From contig NZ_JAYGII010000010.1 in NCBI RefSeq assembly GCF_034931365.1, positions 1-64,000 on the forward strand: DNA of 64,000 nucleotides. The letters are read 5' to 3'. Origin of the DNA: Natronospira elongata (GTDB taxonomy: Bacteria; Pseudomonadota; Gammaproteobacteria; Natronospirales; Natronospiraceae). How positions within the stretch are numbered: position 1 is the stretch's first letter; each line of letters opens with the position of its first letter. The notes beneath the pieces are model-generated. The model was not told the origin of the DNA and did no database searches. It was given only the letters and a program-made list of their open reading frames with translations. The translations under genes were made by a program, and so were the position numbers. Shown piece by piece: positions 8,521 to 18,271 of this stretch.

Positions 8521-8742
8521 TCAGGGGCCCGCTTCGGCCTCGTCCAGTCGGGACAGCAGGTCCTCGTCACTCAGCCCGTCGATTTCCGCGTCGGCCGCCA
8601 TTGCATTGTCAGCGAACATATAGGACTTCATGACGAGATTGTCGGAACAGCGGCAGAAGAGGATTACCATGGCCCCGTAGGACTCATGGCCGCGGGCGAT
8701 ATCCCATTGCTCCCCTGTTCGATCCACGATTCGTCTCAACAT
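8521..8742 (-). CDS. Small conserved-looking protein of unknown function
   Basis: A 73-residue protein I cannot name. It starts MLRRIVDRTGEQW, has a hydrophobic central strand with a CRCSDN motif and ends in an acidic tail. The start at 8742 is favoured by an AAGAGGG ribosome binding site; a longer frame would overlap the upstream oxidoreductase gene. It sits 13 bp after that gene and 26 bp before the oxygenase, so it is probably translated from the same message. The two cysteines could be a metal or redox site. Confidence 0.6.
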   Translation of the reverse strand: MLRRIVDRTGEQWDIARGHESYGAMVILFCRCSDNLVMKSYMFADNAMAADAEIDGLSDEDLLSRLDEAEAGP

Positions 8743-8755
8743 GGCCGCCCTCTTT

Positions 8756-10354
8756 TCAATGGCGCCCGAACCAGCGCCGGTCACGCAGAATCTCGCGGGC
8801 CGCATTATGGCCGGGTGCACCGGTGACGCCGCCACCAGGGTGGGCACCGGAGCCGCAGTGATAAAGCCCTTTCACCGGCCCGCGATAATCACCATAACCC
8901 AGCATGGGGCGGGCGGAATAGAGCTGATCCAGTTGCAGGGCGCCGTGGAAGATATCGCCACCCACCAGACCGAAACGGGCCTCCAGGTCAGCCGGGCTGA
9001 GGGCCATGTAGCCCAACAGACTGTCCCGGAAGTTGGGTGCGAACTCGGTGACCGTTCGGATCACTGCCTCGGCTGCCTGTTCTCGGGCCTCGTCTGTCCA
9101 CCCGCCGGCAGGGCCCTCCGGCGCGAAATGCTGACAAAAGAGACTGGCCACGTGCTTGCCGGCCGGTGCCAGACTGTCATCCAGGGTACTGGGGATGAGC
9201 ATTTCCACCACCGGTCGCCGGGCAATGCCGCTGTCTCGTGCATCCCGCCAGGCACGGTCCATATACTCCAGGCTGGGCGCCATGACGATGCCCGATGACA
9301 GATGGGGACCGGCTTCGGGCATGGCCGTGAAACGCGGCAGCTCCGACAGGGCCACATTCATCCGGAAAGTGCCGGAAGCACAGCGATAGGCCTGCATTCT
9401 TTTCTGAAACCCGGCAGGCAGGTCCGACTCGTCCATCAATTTCAGGTAGAGCAGCTTGGGCCCGATATTGGCCGCGACCCGGCGTGCAGGCAGGAATCGA
9501 CCATCCTCCAGTTCCACCCCGCTGACCCTGCCCTGGTTTGTCCTGACCCGGTCAACCGCCGCCTCGGTCTCGATCACGACCCCCAGCCGCTCGGCTTCGC
9601 GGGCCATGGCCTGGGTGATGGCGCCCATGCCACCGATGGCATGGCCCCATGCGCCCGGCTTGCCGTTCACCTCGCCAAAGACGTGGTGCAACAGGACATA
9701 GGCCGACCCCGGGGTGTCCGGGCTGGCATAGTTGCCGACAATACTGTCAAAACCAAGAATGGCCTTGATGGGCTCGGACTCGAACCATTGGTCCAGAATG
9801 TCCGTGGCACTGCGGGTAAACAGGGCGAGCAGATCCCGTCTCGCCTCGGCACTCATGCGGGCGAACTGACGGCCATCCCGAAGGGCATGGATCAGATCCG
9901 TCAACCCGCCTCCCACATTGGGCGGGGTCTGCAGAATCATCTCCCGCAGGGCAGCGGCAGCGGCAGACAACATGCGCTCGAACTCAGGCAGGCGCCTGGC
10001 ATCCTGGCTGGAAAAACGGGCCACATCGGCCAGGGTGTCTTTCTCGGTGGCCCCCAGGGACAGGGCATCTCCGTTTTCCAGGGGCAGGAAGTTGGACAGC
10101 GGCCGCTCGACAATCCTGAGGCCATGCTCGTGCAGGCCCAGGTCCCGAATGACCTTGGGGTTGAGAAGACTGACTGTATAGCTGGCGGTGGAATTACGGA
10201 AACCGGGATAGAATTCCTCGGTCACTGCCGCACCCCCCACCACGTGGCGGCGCTCCAGCACGCGGACCGACAAACCGGCCCGGGCCAGATAGCAGGCGCA
10301 GGTGAGGCCGTTGTGGCCGGCACCGATAATGATCACGTCATCGCTTGCTGCCAT
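8756..10354 (-). CDS. FAD-dependent oxidoreductase (phytoene-desaturase/PYROXD2-like)
   Basis: Flavoprotein of the amine oxidase/carotenoid desaturase superfamily. The N-terminal Rossmann motif IIGAGHNGL binds FAD, and the C-terminal GVTGAPGHNAA segment is the second flavin-binding signature. At 532 residues it resembles bacterial homologues of PYROXD2 rather than true phytoene desaturases, and no carotenoid genes are nearby. The ATG at 10354 is preferred (AGGGTG upstream); a GTG at 10378 directly abutting the der stop would add eight residues. Substrate unknown. It probably continues the der transcript and precedes the small protein and oxygenase genes. Confidence 0.88.
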   Translation of the reverse strand: MAASDDVIIIGAGHNGLTCACYLARAGLSVRVLERRHVVGGAAVTEEFYPGFRNSTASYTVSLLNPKVIRDLGLHEHGLRIVERPLSNFLPLENGDALSLGATEKDTLADVARFSSQDARRLPEFERMLSAAAAALREMILQTPPNVGGGLTDLIHALRDGRQFARMSAEARRDLLALFTRSATDILDQWFESEPIKAILGFDSIVGNYASPDTPGSAYVLLHHVFGEVNGKPGAWGHAIGGMGAITQAMAREAERLGVVIETEAAVDRVRTNQGRVSGVELEDGRFLPARRVAANIGPKLLYLKLMDESDLPAGFQKRMQAYRCASGTFRMNVALSELPRFTAMPEAGPHLSSGIVMAPSLEYMDRAWRDARDSGIARRPVVEMLIPSTLDDSLAPAGKHVASLFCQHFAPEGPAGGWTDEAREQAAEAVIRTVTEFAPNFRDSLLGYMALSPADLEARFGLVGGDIFHGALQLDQLYSARPMLGYGDYRGPVKGLYHCGSGAHPGGGVTGAPGHNAAREILRDRRWFGRH

Positions 10355-10378
10355 AGGCACCCTGCCCCAATACGGCAC

Positions 10379-11764
10379 TTATTTCTTCACATGCCTCTTC
10401 AGGCGTTTGCGTTTCTGAATCTGGCGGTCGGTGAGTTTGTTCTTCTTGTCCTTGAAGGGATTGTCGCTGCTCTTGAACTCGATCCTGATCGGTGTGCCCT
10501 GAAGAGAGAAAGTCTGCCGAAAATAGTTTTCCAGGTACCGACGATAGGCCTTGGGGGTGCGCTCGGTCTGGTTACCGTGAACAACAATCACCGGGGGATT
10601 CTTGCCCCCCTGGTGGGCATAACGGAGTTTGATCCGATGCCCTCGTGCCACCGGTGGCGCATGACGGGATACCGCGTCTTCCAGGGCTCGGGTGAGCTCG
10701 GAGGTGGGCATGTCACGGTTGGCCGCCTCCCACACCGTATCCACGGAAGCCAGCAGCTCACCCACACCGGTGCCATGCTTCGCGGAAATATGGTGATGGG
10801 GTGCAAAGGTCATGAAGGGCAGCTTGAGGTCCATCTCGGTCCGGGTGCGTTCGCGCCTGTCCGGACTGAGACCGTCCCATTTGTTGATGGCCACCACCAC
10901 GGCCCGGCCGGCCTCCAGGGCCAGCCCCATCAGGGAGGCATCCTGGTCAGTCACCCCTTCGGAGCCATCCACGAGCGCGACCACTACATGGGCGTCTTCA
11001 ATGGCCTGGAGGGTCTTCACCACGCTGAGCTTTTCGATGTACTCCTCCACCCGGGCACGACGACGTACCCCGGCAGTATCCACAAGCACATAGTCCCGGC
11101 CGTCACGGCGAAAGGGAACGCGCACCGCGTCCCGGGTGGTACCCGGCTCATCCGCCGCGACCATGCGCTCCTCGCCCAGCCATCGATTTATCAGGGTGGA
11201 CTTGCCCACATTGGGGCGACCGATAACCGCCACGCGGATACCATCCTCGTGCCAGTCATCCTCCCCTTCCCGACTGGGCACATGGGATAGCACTTCTTCC
11301 ATCAGGGGGACAATGCCGCGACCAAGAGAGGCCGAAATGGCGCGCGGCTGGCCCATTGCCAGGGCATGGAATTCGGCTACCGCAGCATCCCGGGCCTGGC
11401 CTTCGGCCTTGTTTACCGCCACCACCACGGGCTTGTTCTGGCGTCGGAAGGCACGAGCCAGTTCTTCGTCGGCAGGCGTCAGTCCCTGGCGGCCGTCCAC
11501 CACGAAAATGGCCACATCGGCCTCTTCCAGGGCCCGCAGGCTTTGTTGCTCCATCAGGCTTTCCACCGGGGCTTCGGCTTCACCCATGCCGCCGGTGTCG
11601 ATCACGATGAAGGGACGGTCTCCAGACCGGCCGATGCCGTAATGGCGGTCCCGGGTGAGCCCCGGCGTATCCGCCACCAGGGCATCACGGGTGCCCGTCA
11701 ACTGATTGAACAGGGTGGACTTGCCCACATTGGGGCGGCCAAGCAGTGCGACGACGGGCAGCAT
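10379..11764 (-). CDS. der: Ribosome-assembly GTPase Der (EngA)
   Basis: Essential tandem GTPase needed for 50S ribosome maturation. Two G domains each show G1 GRPNVGKS, G3 (DTGG in the first, DTAG in the second) and G4 (NKAE in the first, NKWD in the second), followed by a C-terminal KH-like domain and a lysine-rich tail. The 461 residues are typical. It lies 12 bp downstream of bamB, the standard gammaproteobacterial order. Confidence 0.98.
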   Translation of the reverse strand: MLPVVALLGRPNVGKSTLFNQLTGTRDALVADTPGLTRDRHYGIGRSGDRPFIVIDTGGMGEAEAPVESLMEQQSLRALEEADVAIFVVDGRQGLTPADEELARAFRRQNKPVVVAVNKAEGQARDAAVAEFHALAMGQPRAISASLGRGIVPLMEEVLSHVPSREGEDDWHEDGIRVAVIGRPNVGKSTLINRWLGEERMVAADEPGTTRDAVRVPFRRDGRDYVLVDTAGVRRRARVEEYIEKLSVVKTLQAIEDAHVVVALVDGSEGVTDQDASLMGLALEAGRAVVVAINKWDGLSPDRRERTRTEMDLKLPFMTFAPHHHISAKHGTGVGELLASVDTVWEAANRDMPTSELTRALEDAVSRHAPPVARGHRIKLRYAHQGGKNPPVIVVHGNQTERTPKAYRRYLENYFRQTFSLQGTPIRIEFKSSDNPFKDKKNKLTDRQIQKRKRLKRHVKK

Positions 11765-11776
11765 GGGGCGGTGGCC

Positions 11777-12940
11777 TCAGTCCCTGGCCTTGAGTCGATA
11801 GGCGCGTACACGCCCCTCGCCATCCTGGACAATCAGTTTGTCGCCCACGGCCAGAGGCGCCATGTTGATCCGGTTGCGGCTCATCCGCTCCCGGGCAACC
11901 AGCTCACCACCGTCAGCGGACAGGAAATGGACATAGCCTTCCAGATCCGCCACGGCGACCGTGTCCTGATAGACCACTGGCGCGGTCATCTGTCGAGCAC
12001 GCATGGCATCCTGAAGCCAGACACTGGTGCCGTCCCGGCGATTGAGACCGTGGACTTCGGAGTGGCGGTCGGTGACATAGACCAGGTCATCATCAATATC
12101 GAGCCCGGCAAGGCTGCCAATATCCCGCTCCCAGCGCTGGGAGCCACTGAGGCTCACTGCCGCCATGCGATCGGAGGCGGAAACCGCGTAGACGGTGTCA
12201 TCGGAGGCGGCCATGAAAGGGGCAATATCGGCAATCTGCTCAAGCTCATTCCGCCCGGCGGAGATGCCTACCATCTGTGACCACTGGTTCTGCCCGTCGC
12301 GAACACCGTAAGCGCGAACCTGACCATTGTCGAAACCGACTAGGACGCGACTGCCCCGAATGATCGGGCTGGTGTTGCCCCGCATCTTGAGCGGTGGCAC
12401 CTCTTCCGAGCGGGACCACAACTCACCGCCATCGGACAGGGAAAGACCGTGGACGTAACCATTTCCGGACTTGACCACCACATAGCCGCGCGCGACGGCC
12501 GGCGGTGTCACGATTTCGCCATTCACGCGCTCACGCCAACGCACATCACCATCCTCGGTGCGAAGGCTGAAGACCCGCCCGTCCAGGCTGCCGACGATCA
12601 GGCGACCCTCGGCCAGACTGGGCCCACCGGCGAGGGGCGCATCCAGGTCCACCTGCCAGATACGCCGACCGGTCTCGGCGTTTACCGCCTGGACGCGACC
12701 ATTGTGCCCGGCAATATAAACCCGTTCACCATCAGAGGCGGGGCGAAGCCCGAGAAACAGACGCTCTTCGGAACCACCCGCCCGCGCACTCCAAAGCCGC
12801 TCTACATCGTAGCGGGCCTCAAAACGCTCCAGGTCCCGGGGCTCTTCAATGGCACTCTGCTGGGCACAGGCAGCCAGAGCAGCGGTGGCAATGAGCAGCA
12901 GGGCAATTCGCTTAGTCGTTCTACTGAAAAGGCTTGGCAT
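11777..12940 (-). CDS. bamB: Outer membrane protein assembly factor BamB
   Basis: Lipoprotein subunit of the BAM complex that inserts beta-barrel proteins in the outer membrane. A lipoprotein signal (residues about 1-24, lipobox AALAAC) precedes an eight-bladed PQQ-like beta-propeller; repeated WQ/WR-type blade motifs (RRIWQVDL, GDVRWRE, GELWSRS, GSQRWERD) are visible. The 387 residues match E. coli BamB. The start codon overlaps the yfgM stop by one base. Confidence 0.96.
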   Translation of the reverse strand: MPSLFSRTTKRIALLLIATAALAACAQQSAIEEPRDLERFEARYDVERLWSARAGGSEERLFLGLRPASDGERVYIAGHNGRVQAVNAETGRRIWQVDLDAPLAGGPSLAEGRLIVGSLDGRVFSLRTEDGDVRWRERVNGEIVTPPAVARGYVVVKSGNGYVHGLSLSDGGELWSRSEEVPPLKMRGNTSPIIRGSRVLVGFDNGQVRAYGVRDGQNQWSQMVGISAGRNELEQIADIAPFMAASDDTVYAVSASDRMAAVSLSGSQRWERDIGSLAGLDIDDDLVYVTDRHSEVHGLNRRDGTSVWLQDAMRARQMTAPVVYQDTVAVADLEGYVHFLSADGGELVARERMSRNRINMAPLAVGDKLIVQDGEGRVRAYRLKARD

Positions 12941-13572
12941 CAGTCTTGGTACCCGGCCAGGTCGTGATACTTCATTTCCAGTGCCGCACTGGCACCGAAC
13001 TCGTCATTGTCAGCATCCAGGGCCCGGCCGTAGGCCTCGCGGGCCGCCGCCGGCTCCCCGGCCGCCAACAGGGCATCGCCACGGGCTTCCTCGAACAGAG
13101 CCACGTAGCGCCCGGGATCAACACCATCCAGCACATCCAGGGCCGACTGGGGGTCGTCCAGGGCGACGTACACCCTCGCCAAACGGACCCTGGCCAGTTT
13201 CGCAAGTTCCTGGTCGCGGCCATTATCCACCGCCCAGCGCAGGTAATCAGCGGCCTCTTCCAGGCGACCGGTGTCCACAGCCAGCGCTGCCACCCGAAGT
13301 GCGCCATGGGCAGCCTGGGAGGTGCGTCGATAATCGGCCAGCAATTCATCCGCCAGGGTGGCCGCCTGATCAAAGTCCCCCATCTCGGCGGCCATATTGA
13401 CCTGCTCCACCCTGTTGCCGGCTTCCGCGGCCTGGGTCTCCATGGAGGCCTGCCAGAAACGCCAACCGGCAATCAGGGCAACACCGATCACCAGACCGGC
13501 AATCACGAAGGCACCGTTTTCCCGCCACCAGCGTTTTACTGCGTCAATTGCTTCTTCGTCTGAACTAAACAC
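12940..13572 (-). CDS. yfgM: YfgM-family ancillary SecYEG translocon subunit
   Basis: Single-pass inner membrane protein with a periplasmic TPR-like domain; in E. coli YfgM associates with SecYEG and PpiD. A cytosolic acidic N-terminus (SSDEEAIDAVKRWWREN) precedes one membrane helix (about residues 22-42) and then TPR helices to residue 210. The start is a GTG with AGAGAGG upstream. It sits between hisS and bamB, the conserved gammaproteobacterial order. Confidence 0.93.
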   Translation of the reverse strand: MFSSDEEAIDAVKRWWRENGAFVIAGLVIGVALIAGWRFWQASMETQAAEAGNRVEQVNMAAEMGDFDQAATLADELLADYRRTSQAAHGALRVAALAVDTGRLEEAADYLRWAVDNGRDQELAKLARVRLARVYVALDDPQSALDVLDGVDPGRYVALFEEARGDALLAAGEPAAAREAYGRALDADNDEFGASAALEMKYHDLAGYQD

Positions 13573-13587
13573 GAGTTTCCTCTCTCT

Positions 13588-14862
13588 TCAATCAAGTCTT
13601 TCGCGCAGCAGATCCGCCAGCTTGGCCTGATCCACCTCGAATTGCTCTTCACCCGAGCGCAGGGGCTTGATGCCCACGCGACCCTGCCGAATCTCGGTTT
13701 CGCCAAGGATCAGGGCCAGCTCCGCCCCGCTGCGATCGGCCTTTTTCAACTGGGATTTGAAGCTGCCCCCGCCACAATGAACCGTCAATCGCAGACCCGG
13801 CAGCTCATCCCGCAGAGACTCCGCAAGCCGCCAGCCGAGCTGTTCGGCTTCCTCGCCCATCATGGCCAGATAAGCGTGGGGCCGGCTATCCCGCCGGGGC
13901 GCCTCATCACCGAGGGCGAGCAGTGCAATCAGTCGCTCCATCCCCAGTGCCCAACCCACGGCCGGCACATGGCGACCGCCCAGTTGTGAAACCAGGAAAT
14001 CATAGCGCCCCCCGCTGCAGACTGCATCCTGAGCCCCCAGGCGGTCGGTTGTCCACTCGAACACGGTCCGCGAATAATAATCCAGACCGCGGACCAGTCG
14101 GGGATCCACCTCGTACTCGATACCCTGTGCATCGAGCAAGCGCCGCAGCTTGTCGAAATGCTGCCGTGATTCCTCATCCAGGTGATCCAGGATACTGGGC
14201 GCATCGGCGATGATCTCGGCCAGATCCGGATTCTTGGAGTCCAGAATCCGCAGGGGATTACTCTCCAGCCGCCGCCGGCTGTCTTCGTCCAGACGATCCC
14301 TGAACTCACTGAAATAACTCACCAATTTTTCCCGATAGGCCCGGCGGGCCTCGGGATTGCCCAAGGAATTGAGCTTGAGCCTGACACTGTCGAGACCCAG
14401 GCGCCGCCAAAGGCGGGCGGTGAGCATGAGCATCTCGGCATCGATATCCGGCCCTTCCAGGCCATAGGCCTCCACCCCCAGCTGGTGGAACTGCCGATAA
14501 CGGCCTTTCTGGGGGCGTTCATGCCGAAACATGGGTCCCTGGTACCACAGTCGCTGAATCTGGTTATGAAACAGACCGTGGCTCATGCCCGCCCGGACAC
14601 AACTGGCCGTCCCTTCGGGCCGCAGTGTCAGACTGTCGCCGCTGCGATCCTCGAAGGTGTACATTTCCTTTTCCACCACATCGGTGACTTCACCGATGGA
14701 GCGCACGAACAGTTCCGTCCGCTCCACGATGGGCATGCGGATTTCCTGATAGCCGTACTCCTCGAACACGGCCCGGGCCGTGTCTTCCACGGCCTGCCAG
14801 TAAGGACTGTCCTCCGGCAGAATGTCATTCATTCCCCGTACGGGCTGAATTCCCTTGGACAC
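13588..14862 (-). CDS. hisS: Histidyl-tRNA synthetase
   Basis: Class II synthetase charging tRNA-His. Motif 2 (around MFRHERPQKGRYRQF) and the histidine-specific segment GLDYYSRTVFEW are present, followed by the C-terminal anticodon-binding domain (about residues 325-424). The 424-residue length is typical. The start is GTG with GGAGAG upstream. It lies between rodZ and yfgM; a 77-bp gap separates it from rodZ. Confidence 0.98.
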   Translation of the reverse strand: MSKGIQPVRGMNDILPEDSPYWQAVEDTARAVFEEYGYQEIRMPIVERTELFVRSIGEVTDVVEKEMYTFEDRSGDSLTLRPEGTASCVRAGMSHGLFHNQIQRLWYQGPMFRHERPQKGRYRQFHQLGVEAYGLEGPDIDAEMLMLTARLWRRLGLDSVRLKLNSLGNPEARRAYREKLVSYFSEFRDRLDEDSRRRLESNPLRILDSKNPDLAEIIADAPSILDHLDEESRQHFDKLRRLLDAQGIEYEVDPRLVRGLDYYSRTVFEWTTDRLGAQDAVCSGGRYDFLVSQLGGRHVPAVGWALGMERLIALLALGDEAPRRDSRPHAYLAMMGEEAEQLGWRLAESLRDELPGLRLTVHCGGGSFKSQLKKADRSGAELALILGETEIRQGRVGIKPLRSGEEQFEVDQAKLADLLRERLD

Positions 14863-14939
14863 GTTCTCTCCTCAAAATCCAGTTACCCGTGCGAATCAGG
14901 CCAGGCTGTCGCACAGGGAGCAGCAATTACACAGAACAA

Positions 14940-15929
14940 TCAGGGCGTTACGGTAATCCGAGCGGTGTTGTCACGACGGATGCGGTCGCCAAACTCCCAG
15001 ACTTCCCCATCCACCTCCAGGCTGACCGCCGGGGCATTGCCCATGAAGATACTGATCGGCGCGAGGCCCGCCACCTCGACTCGCTCACCTTCCCGGGCCA
15101 GGCCGTAATAGAGTCGCTGATCGCGATCATCGTAGATCTCGATCCAGGAGTCATCATCGAGGATCACCGTCAGACTGCGACTGCCTTCCTCGTCAATGAC
15201 ATCCGCCACAGGCTCATCAGGCGCCACCACTTCCGGCTCAAGCAGCTCGGCTGCGGCGGGCAGGGTTTCATCCGCTTCCGCCACCGGCTCCTGCTCCGGG
15301 TCAGCCGCCGGGCTTTCCTCTTCCATCTCGGCAACTGCTGACGGCTCCGCTTCGATCTCCTCCGGCTCCGCCCGACCCTCGTCAATCTCTTCGGTAAGCG
15401 GGGAATCTTCTACCGTCTCGACAGCCTCGTCTCGCTCGGCCACCGGCTCAACCCGCTCCTCGGCTTCATCAAGTGCGCTGACCGGCTCACGGTGAGGCCC
15501 GGCGTACCACCACAGCCCCCCCATCACCAGCATGGCCAGGACCACGATCCAGGCCACGGTAAATACCCAGGCGGGAGTTCCCGAATCCATGGCCGGCCCG
15601 GCATTACCCCGCAGCTCCAACGCCGGCTGGGAATCCGACGGCAGTGTGGCGTTGTAGGCGTCAACGATTTCTTCCGCTGGGAGATCCAACAGACGGGCAT
15701 AGTTTCTCAGATGACCGCGCACGAAAATTGGCGCTTCGAGCACCTCGAAACGGTCCTCCTCCAGGGCCCGCAGAATGCTCGGCAGTATGCGTAGTTCCTG
15801 CCCCACCTGCTCAAGGGTCAGCCCCAGGGATTCCCGCTGATCCCGCAGGCGGCTACCCGGCCCCGGCGAACCATCCGGCGGCCGCTCCTGATTGTCGCTC
15901 GATCCCCCCCGGGATGGCTCATCAGTCAT
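14940..15929 (-). CDS. rodZ: Cytoskeletal protein RodZ
   Basis: Bitopic membrane protein that links MreB to the cell-wall elongation machinery. An N-terminal helix-turn-helix of the Xre/Cro type (about residues 25-95: LRDQRESLGLTLEQVGQELR) is followed by one membrane helix (about 115-137), a very long acidic glutamate/alanine/proline linker (about 145-245) and a C-terminal DUF4115 beta-domain. The ATG at 15929 has GGAG upstream and overlaps the end of pilW. Part of the conserved pilW-rodZ-hisS arrangement. Confidence 0.95.
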   Translation of the reverse strand: MTDEPSRGGSSDNQERPPDGSPGPGSRLRDQRESLGLTLEQVGQELRILPSILRALEEDRFEVLEAPIFVRGHLRNYARLLDLPAEEIVDAYNATLPSDSQPALELRGNAGPAMDSGTPAWVFTVAWIVVLAMLVMGGLWWYAGPHREPVSALDEAEERVEPVAERDEAVETVEDSPLTEEIDEGRAEPEEIEAEPSAVAEMEEESPAADPEQEPVAEADETLPAAAELLEPEVVAPDEPVADVIDEEGSRSLTVILDDDSWIEIYDDRDQRLYYGLAREGERVEVAGLAPISIFMGNAPAVSLEVDGEVWEFGDRIRRDNTARITVTP

Positions 15930-16698
15930 ATCCAAGCTCCGCCAATCGATCGGCGTGTTCCGAGTCCGGATGCTGGCGCTTCAGCAGGGCAGCATAACGC
16001 TCGGCCTCGTCACGGTCCCCCAGGGCATCCTCGATCTTCACCCCCAGCAGAATGGCGCCGGGCTCCATATCGCCATGCTCGGCCATGCGCTGGAAGAATG
16101 CCCGGGCGCTCAGGTACTCGCCACGCTCGTACTGCATGTCAGCCAGATGCCAGAGGGCATCGGTGAAATCCGGCCTGGCCCGAATGGCATTGCGGAAATA
16201 CTCCTCCGCGGCCTCCAGATCGGGAATACGGCGAACACAGGCACCGGCATTGGTCCAGGCTACCTCCGGCGTGTCATAGAGACGATTACGGGCTGCCTTG
16301 ACCAGCTCTTCTTCGGCTTCCCGGTACTCGCCCTGGCGGCAAAGATAGGTACCGTAGGTATTGCGAATCGCCGGGTCGTCACCATCCAGGCGCAAGGCCC
16401 GACGATAATGGCGCTGGGCCATGCGCTGATCTTCTATCTGCTCATAAAGCAAGGCGATGGTGGCATGGGCCATGGCGTTGCGGTTATCAAAACGGAGGGA
16501 CTCCTCCATTTTCTCCTTGGCCATGTTAAGCCGCCCCTGGCGCATGTAGTGGATGCCCAGTTGAAGGTGACTCAGGGCCGCCTCCTGATCATCCGTGTCG
16601 GCACGGGATTGCCCCCCGGCGCAGGCCGCGAGGAACATTGCCGCCAAGACAAGTACTACCGGTGAAAGCGTACCAACGGTCTTCGATCCAGCAATCAT
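15922..16698 (-). CDS. pilW: Type IV pilus biogenesis/stability lipoprotein PilW (PilF)
   Basis: Outer-membrane TPR pilotin needed to assemble the PilQ secretin. A lipoprotein signal ends in the lipobox MFLAAC, followed by about six TPR units across residues 45-240. The 258-residue size and position between rlmN and rodZ fit the family. Its ATG overlaps the rlmN stop by four bases. Confidence 0.94.
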   Translation of the reverse strand: MIAGSKTVGTLSPVVLVLAAMFLAACAGGQSRADTDDQEAALSHLQLGIHYMRQGRLNMAKEKMEESLRFDNRNAMAHATIALLYEQIEDQRMAQRHYRRALRLDGDDPAIRNTYGTYLCRQGEYREAEEELVKAARNRLYDTPEVAWTNAGACVRRIPDLEAAEEYFRNAIRARPDFTDALWHLADMQYERGEYLSARAFFQRMAEHGDMEPGAILLGVKIEDALGDRDEAERYAALLKRQHPDSEHADRLAELGYD

Positions 16699-17801
16699 GA
16701 GGCTATCCCCTCTCTCGCAGCCGCCCGCCGCTCCTGGCGACGGCTTCGGTCCTTGACCTGTCCGGCCAACTGGCCACAGGCCGCATCAATATCATCCCCC
16801 CGCGTCTTGCGGGTAATGACGTTGTATCCCTTCGCCTGCAATATCTCACGGAAGCGCTGAATACGGGCATCACTGGACCGCCGGTATCGTGCCCCGGGAT
16901 AGGGATTGAAGGGGATCAAATTGATCTTGGACGGGATGCCGGCAAGCAGGCGGGCCATTGCCCGGGCGTGCTGGTCACCGTCATTGACGCCGTCCAGCAT
17001 GACGTACTCCCAGGTGATATGACGCCCGGGATGCTTTTCGATGTAGTAGCGGCAGGCCGTCATCAATTCCGCCAGTGGCCACTTTCGATTGATGGGGACG
17101 ATCTCGTCACGCAGCTCATCGAAAGGCGCATGCAGGGATACGGCCAATGCCGCCTCGGATTGCTCGGCAAAACGATAGAGATTGGACACCACGCCGGAGG
17201 TGCTGAGGGTCACTCGACGCTTGGACAGGCCGAAGGCCATGTCGTCCAGCATCAGATTGACCGCCGGCAAGACATTGCGGAAGTTGGCCAGGGGCTCGCC
17301 CATGCCCATGAGCACCACATTGGTGAGGCGCTTGGCGTTTTTCTCGTCACGGCCCAGCAGGCGATTCACATGCCAGACCTGGCCAATGATCTCGGCGGTG
17401 GTGAGATTGCGGTTGAAGCCCTGTTCCGCCGTGGCGCAGAACTGGCAATCCAGGGCACAACCCACCTGGGAGGATATGCAAAGCGTGCCGCGGCCTTCCT
17501 CGGGAATGAAGACGGTTTCGATGGCGTTCCCCGACCCCATCCGCATCAGCCACTTTCGGGTCCCATCCCGGGACAGATGATCGGACAGGACTTCCGGGGC
17601 GCGAACTTCGGCGGTTTCCTGCAGAAGCTCCCGTAAGCGAACACTCAGGTCGGTCATGCGGGAGAAATCCGTTTCCCCCTGTTGATAGATCCATTTCATG
17701 ATCTGCCGGGCGCGAAACGGTTTTTCCCCAAGGCGCTCGAAATAGGCCTCAAGGCCGGCCCGGTCCATTCCCAGCAGATTATTCTTCAGGTACTCCGCCA
17801 C
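16695..17801 (-). CDS. rlmN: Dual-specificity 23S rRNA/tRNA methyltransferase RlmN
   Basis: Radical SAM enzyme methylating C2 of A2503 in 23S rRNA and A37 in several tRNAs. The cluster motif CALDCQFC (CxxxCxxC) and the methyl-carrying C-terminal cysteine region (DIDAACGQL) are present. 368 residues. The start is a GTG with GGAGAAG upstream. Placed between ndk and pilW as in most gammaproteobacteria. Confidence 0.98.
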   Translation of the reverse strand: MAEYLKNNLLGMDRAGLEAYFERLGEKPFRARQIMKWIYQQGETDFSRMTDLSVRLRELLQETAEVRAPEVLSDHLSRDGTRKWLMRMGSGNAIETVFIPEEGRGTLCISSQVGCALDCQFCATAEQGFNRNLTTAEIIGQVWHVNRLLGRDEKNAKRLTNVVLMGMGEPLANFRNVLPAVNLMLDDMAFGLSKRRVTLSTSGVVSNLYRFAEQSEAALAVSLHAPFDELRDEIVPINRKWPLAELMTACRYYIEKHPGRHITWEYVMLDGVNDGDQHARAMARLLAGIPSKINLIPFNPYPGARYRRSSDARIQRFREILQAKGYNVITRKTRGDDIDAACGQLAGQVKDRSRRQERRAAAREGIAS

Positions 17802-17845
17802 CGTTCACTTCTCCACCCCCGTCACGCGGAGGCCTTCATCCCGAC

Positions 17846-18271
17846 TCAACGCGAGTGGATTTCTTCCGGCTTGAAGAAGAAATCAATCTCCGTGCGGGCG
17901 GTGTCGGCACCATCGGAACCATGCACCACATTGGCGTCGATTGTCTGGGCAAAATCAGCACGGATGGTTCCGGGCTCGGCTTCGGCAGGGTTGGTGGCCC
18001 CCATCAGCTCGCGATTGCGGGCAATGGCATTGTCACCTTCCAGCACCTGGACCATCACCGGGCCGGAGGTCATGAACTTGACCAGGTCATTGAAAAAGGG
18101 CCGTTCGCTGTGCACCGCATAAAAACCCTCGGCCTGTTCCTGGCTGAGATGCAGCATGCGGGCGGCGACGACTTTCAGGCCCGCCTTTTCAAAGCGGCTG
18201 TAGACTTCGCCGATGATGTTCTTTTCCACGCCGTCGGGCTTGATGATGGACAGGGTGCGTTCCACGGCCAT
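17846..18271 (-). CDS. ndk: Nucleoside diphosphate kinase
   Basis: Transfers the gamma phosphate of ATP to nucleoside diphosphates through a phosphohistidine. The 141 residues include the active-site segment NVVHGSDGADTA with the catalytic histidine near residue 117. The ATG at 18271 is chosen because AGGAGA precedes it and the family starts with ERTLSIIKPD; a longer upstream frame has no support. It lies 44 bp before rlmN. Confidence 0.98.
   Translation of the reverse strand: MAVERTLSIIKPDGVEKNIIGEVYSRFEKAGLKVVAARMLHLSQEQAEGFYAVHSERPFFNDLVKFMTSGPVMVQVLEGDNAIARNRELMGATNPAEAEPGTIRADFAQTIDANVVHGSDGADTARTEIDFFFKPEEIHSR

Noticed and set aside
9302..11290. Long open frame opposite the FAD oxidoreductase and der genes
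   Set aside because: It runs antisense to two recognised genes and its translation has no domain, only GC-rich low-complexity sequence.
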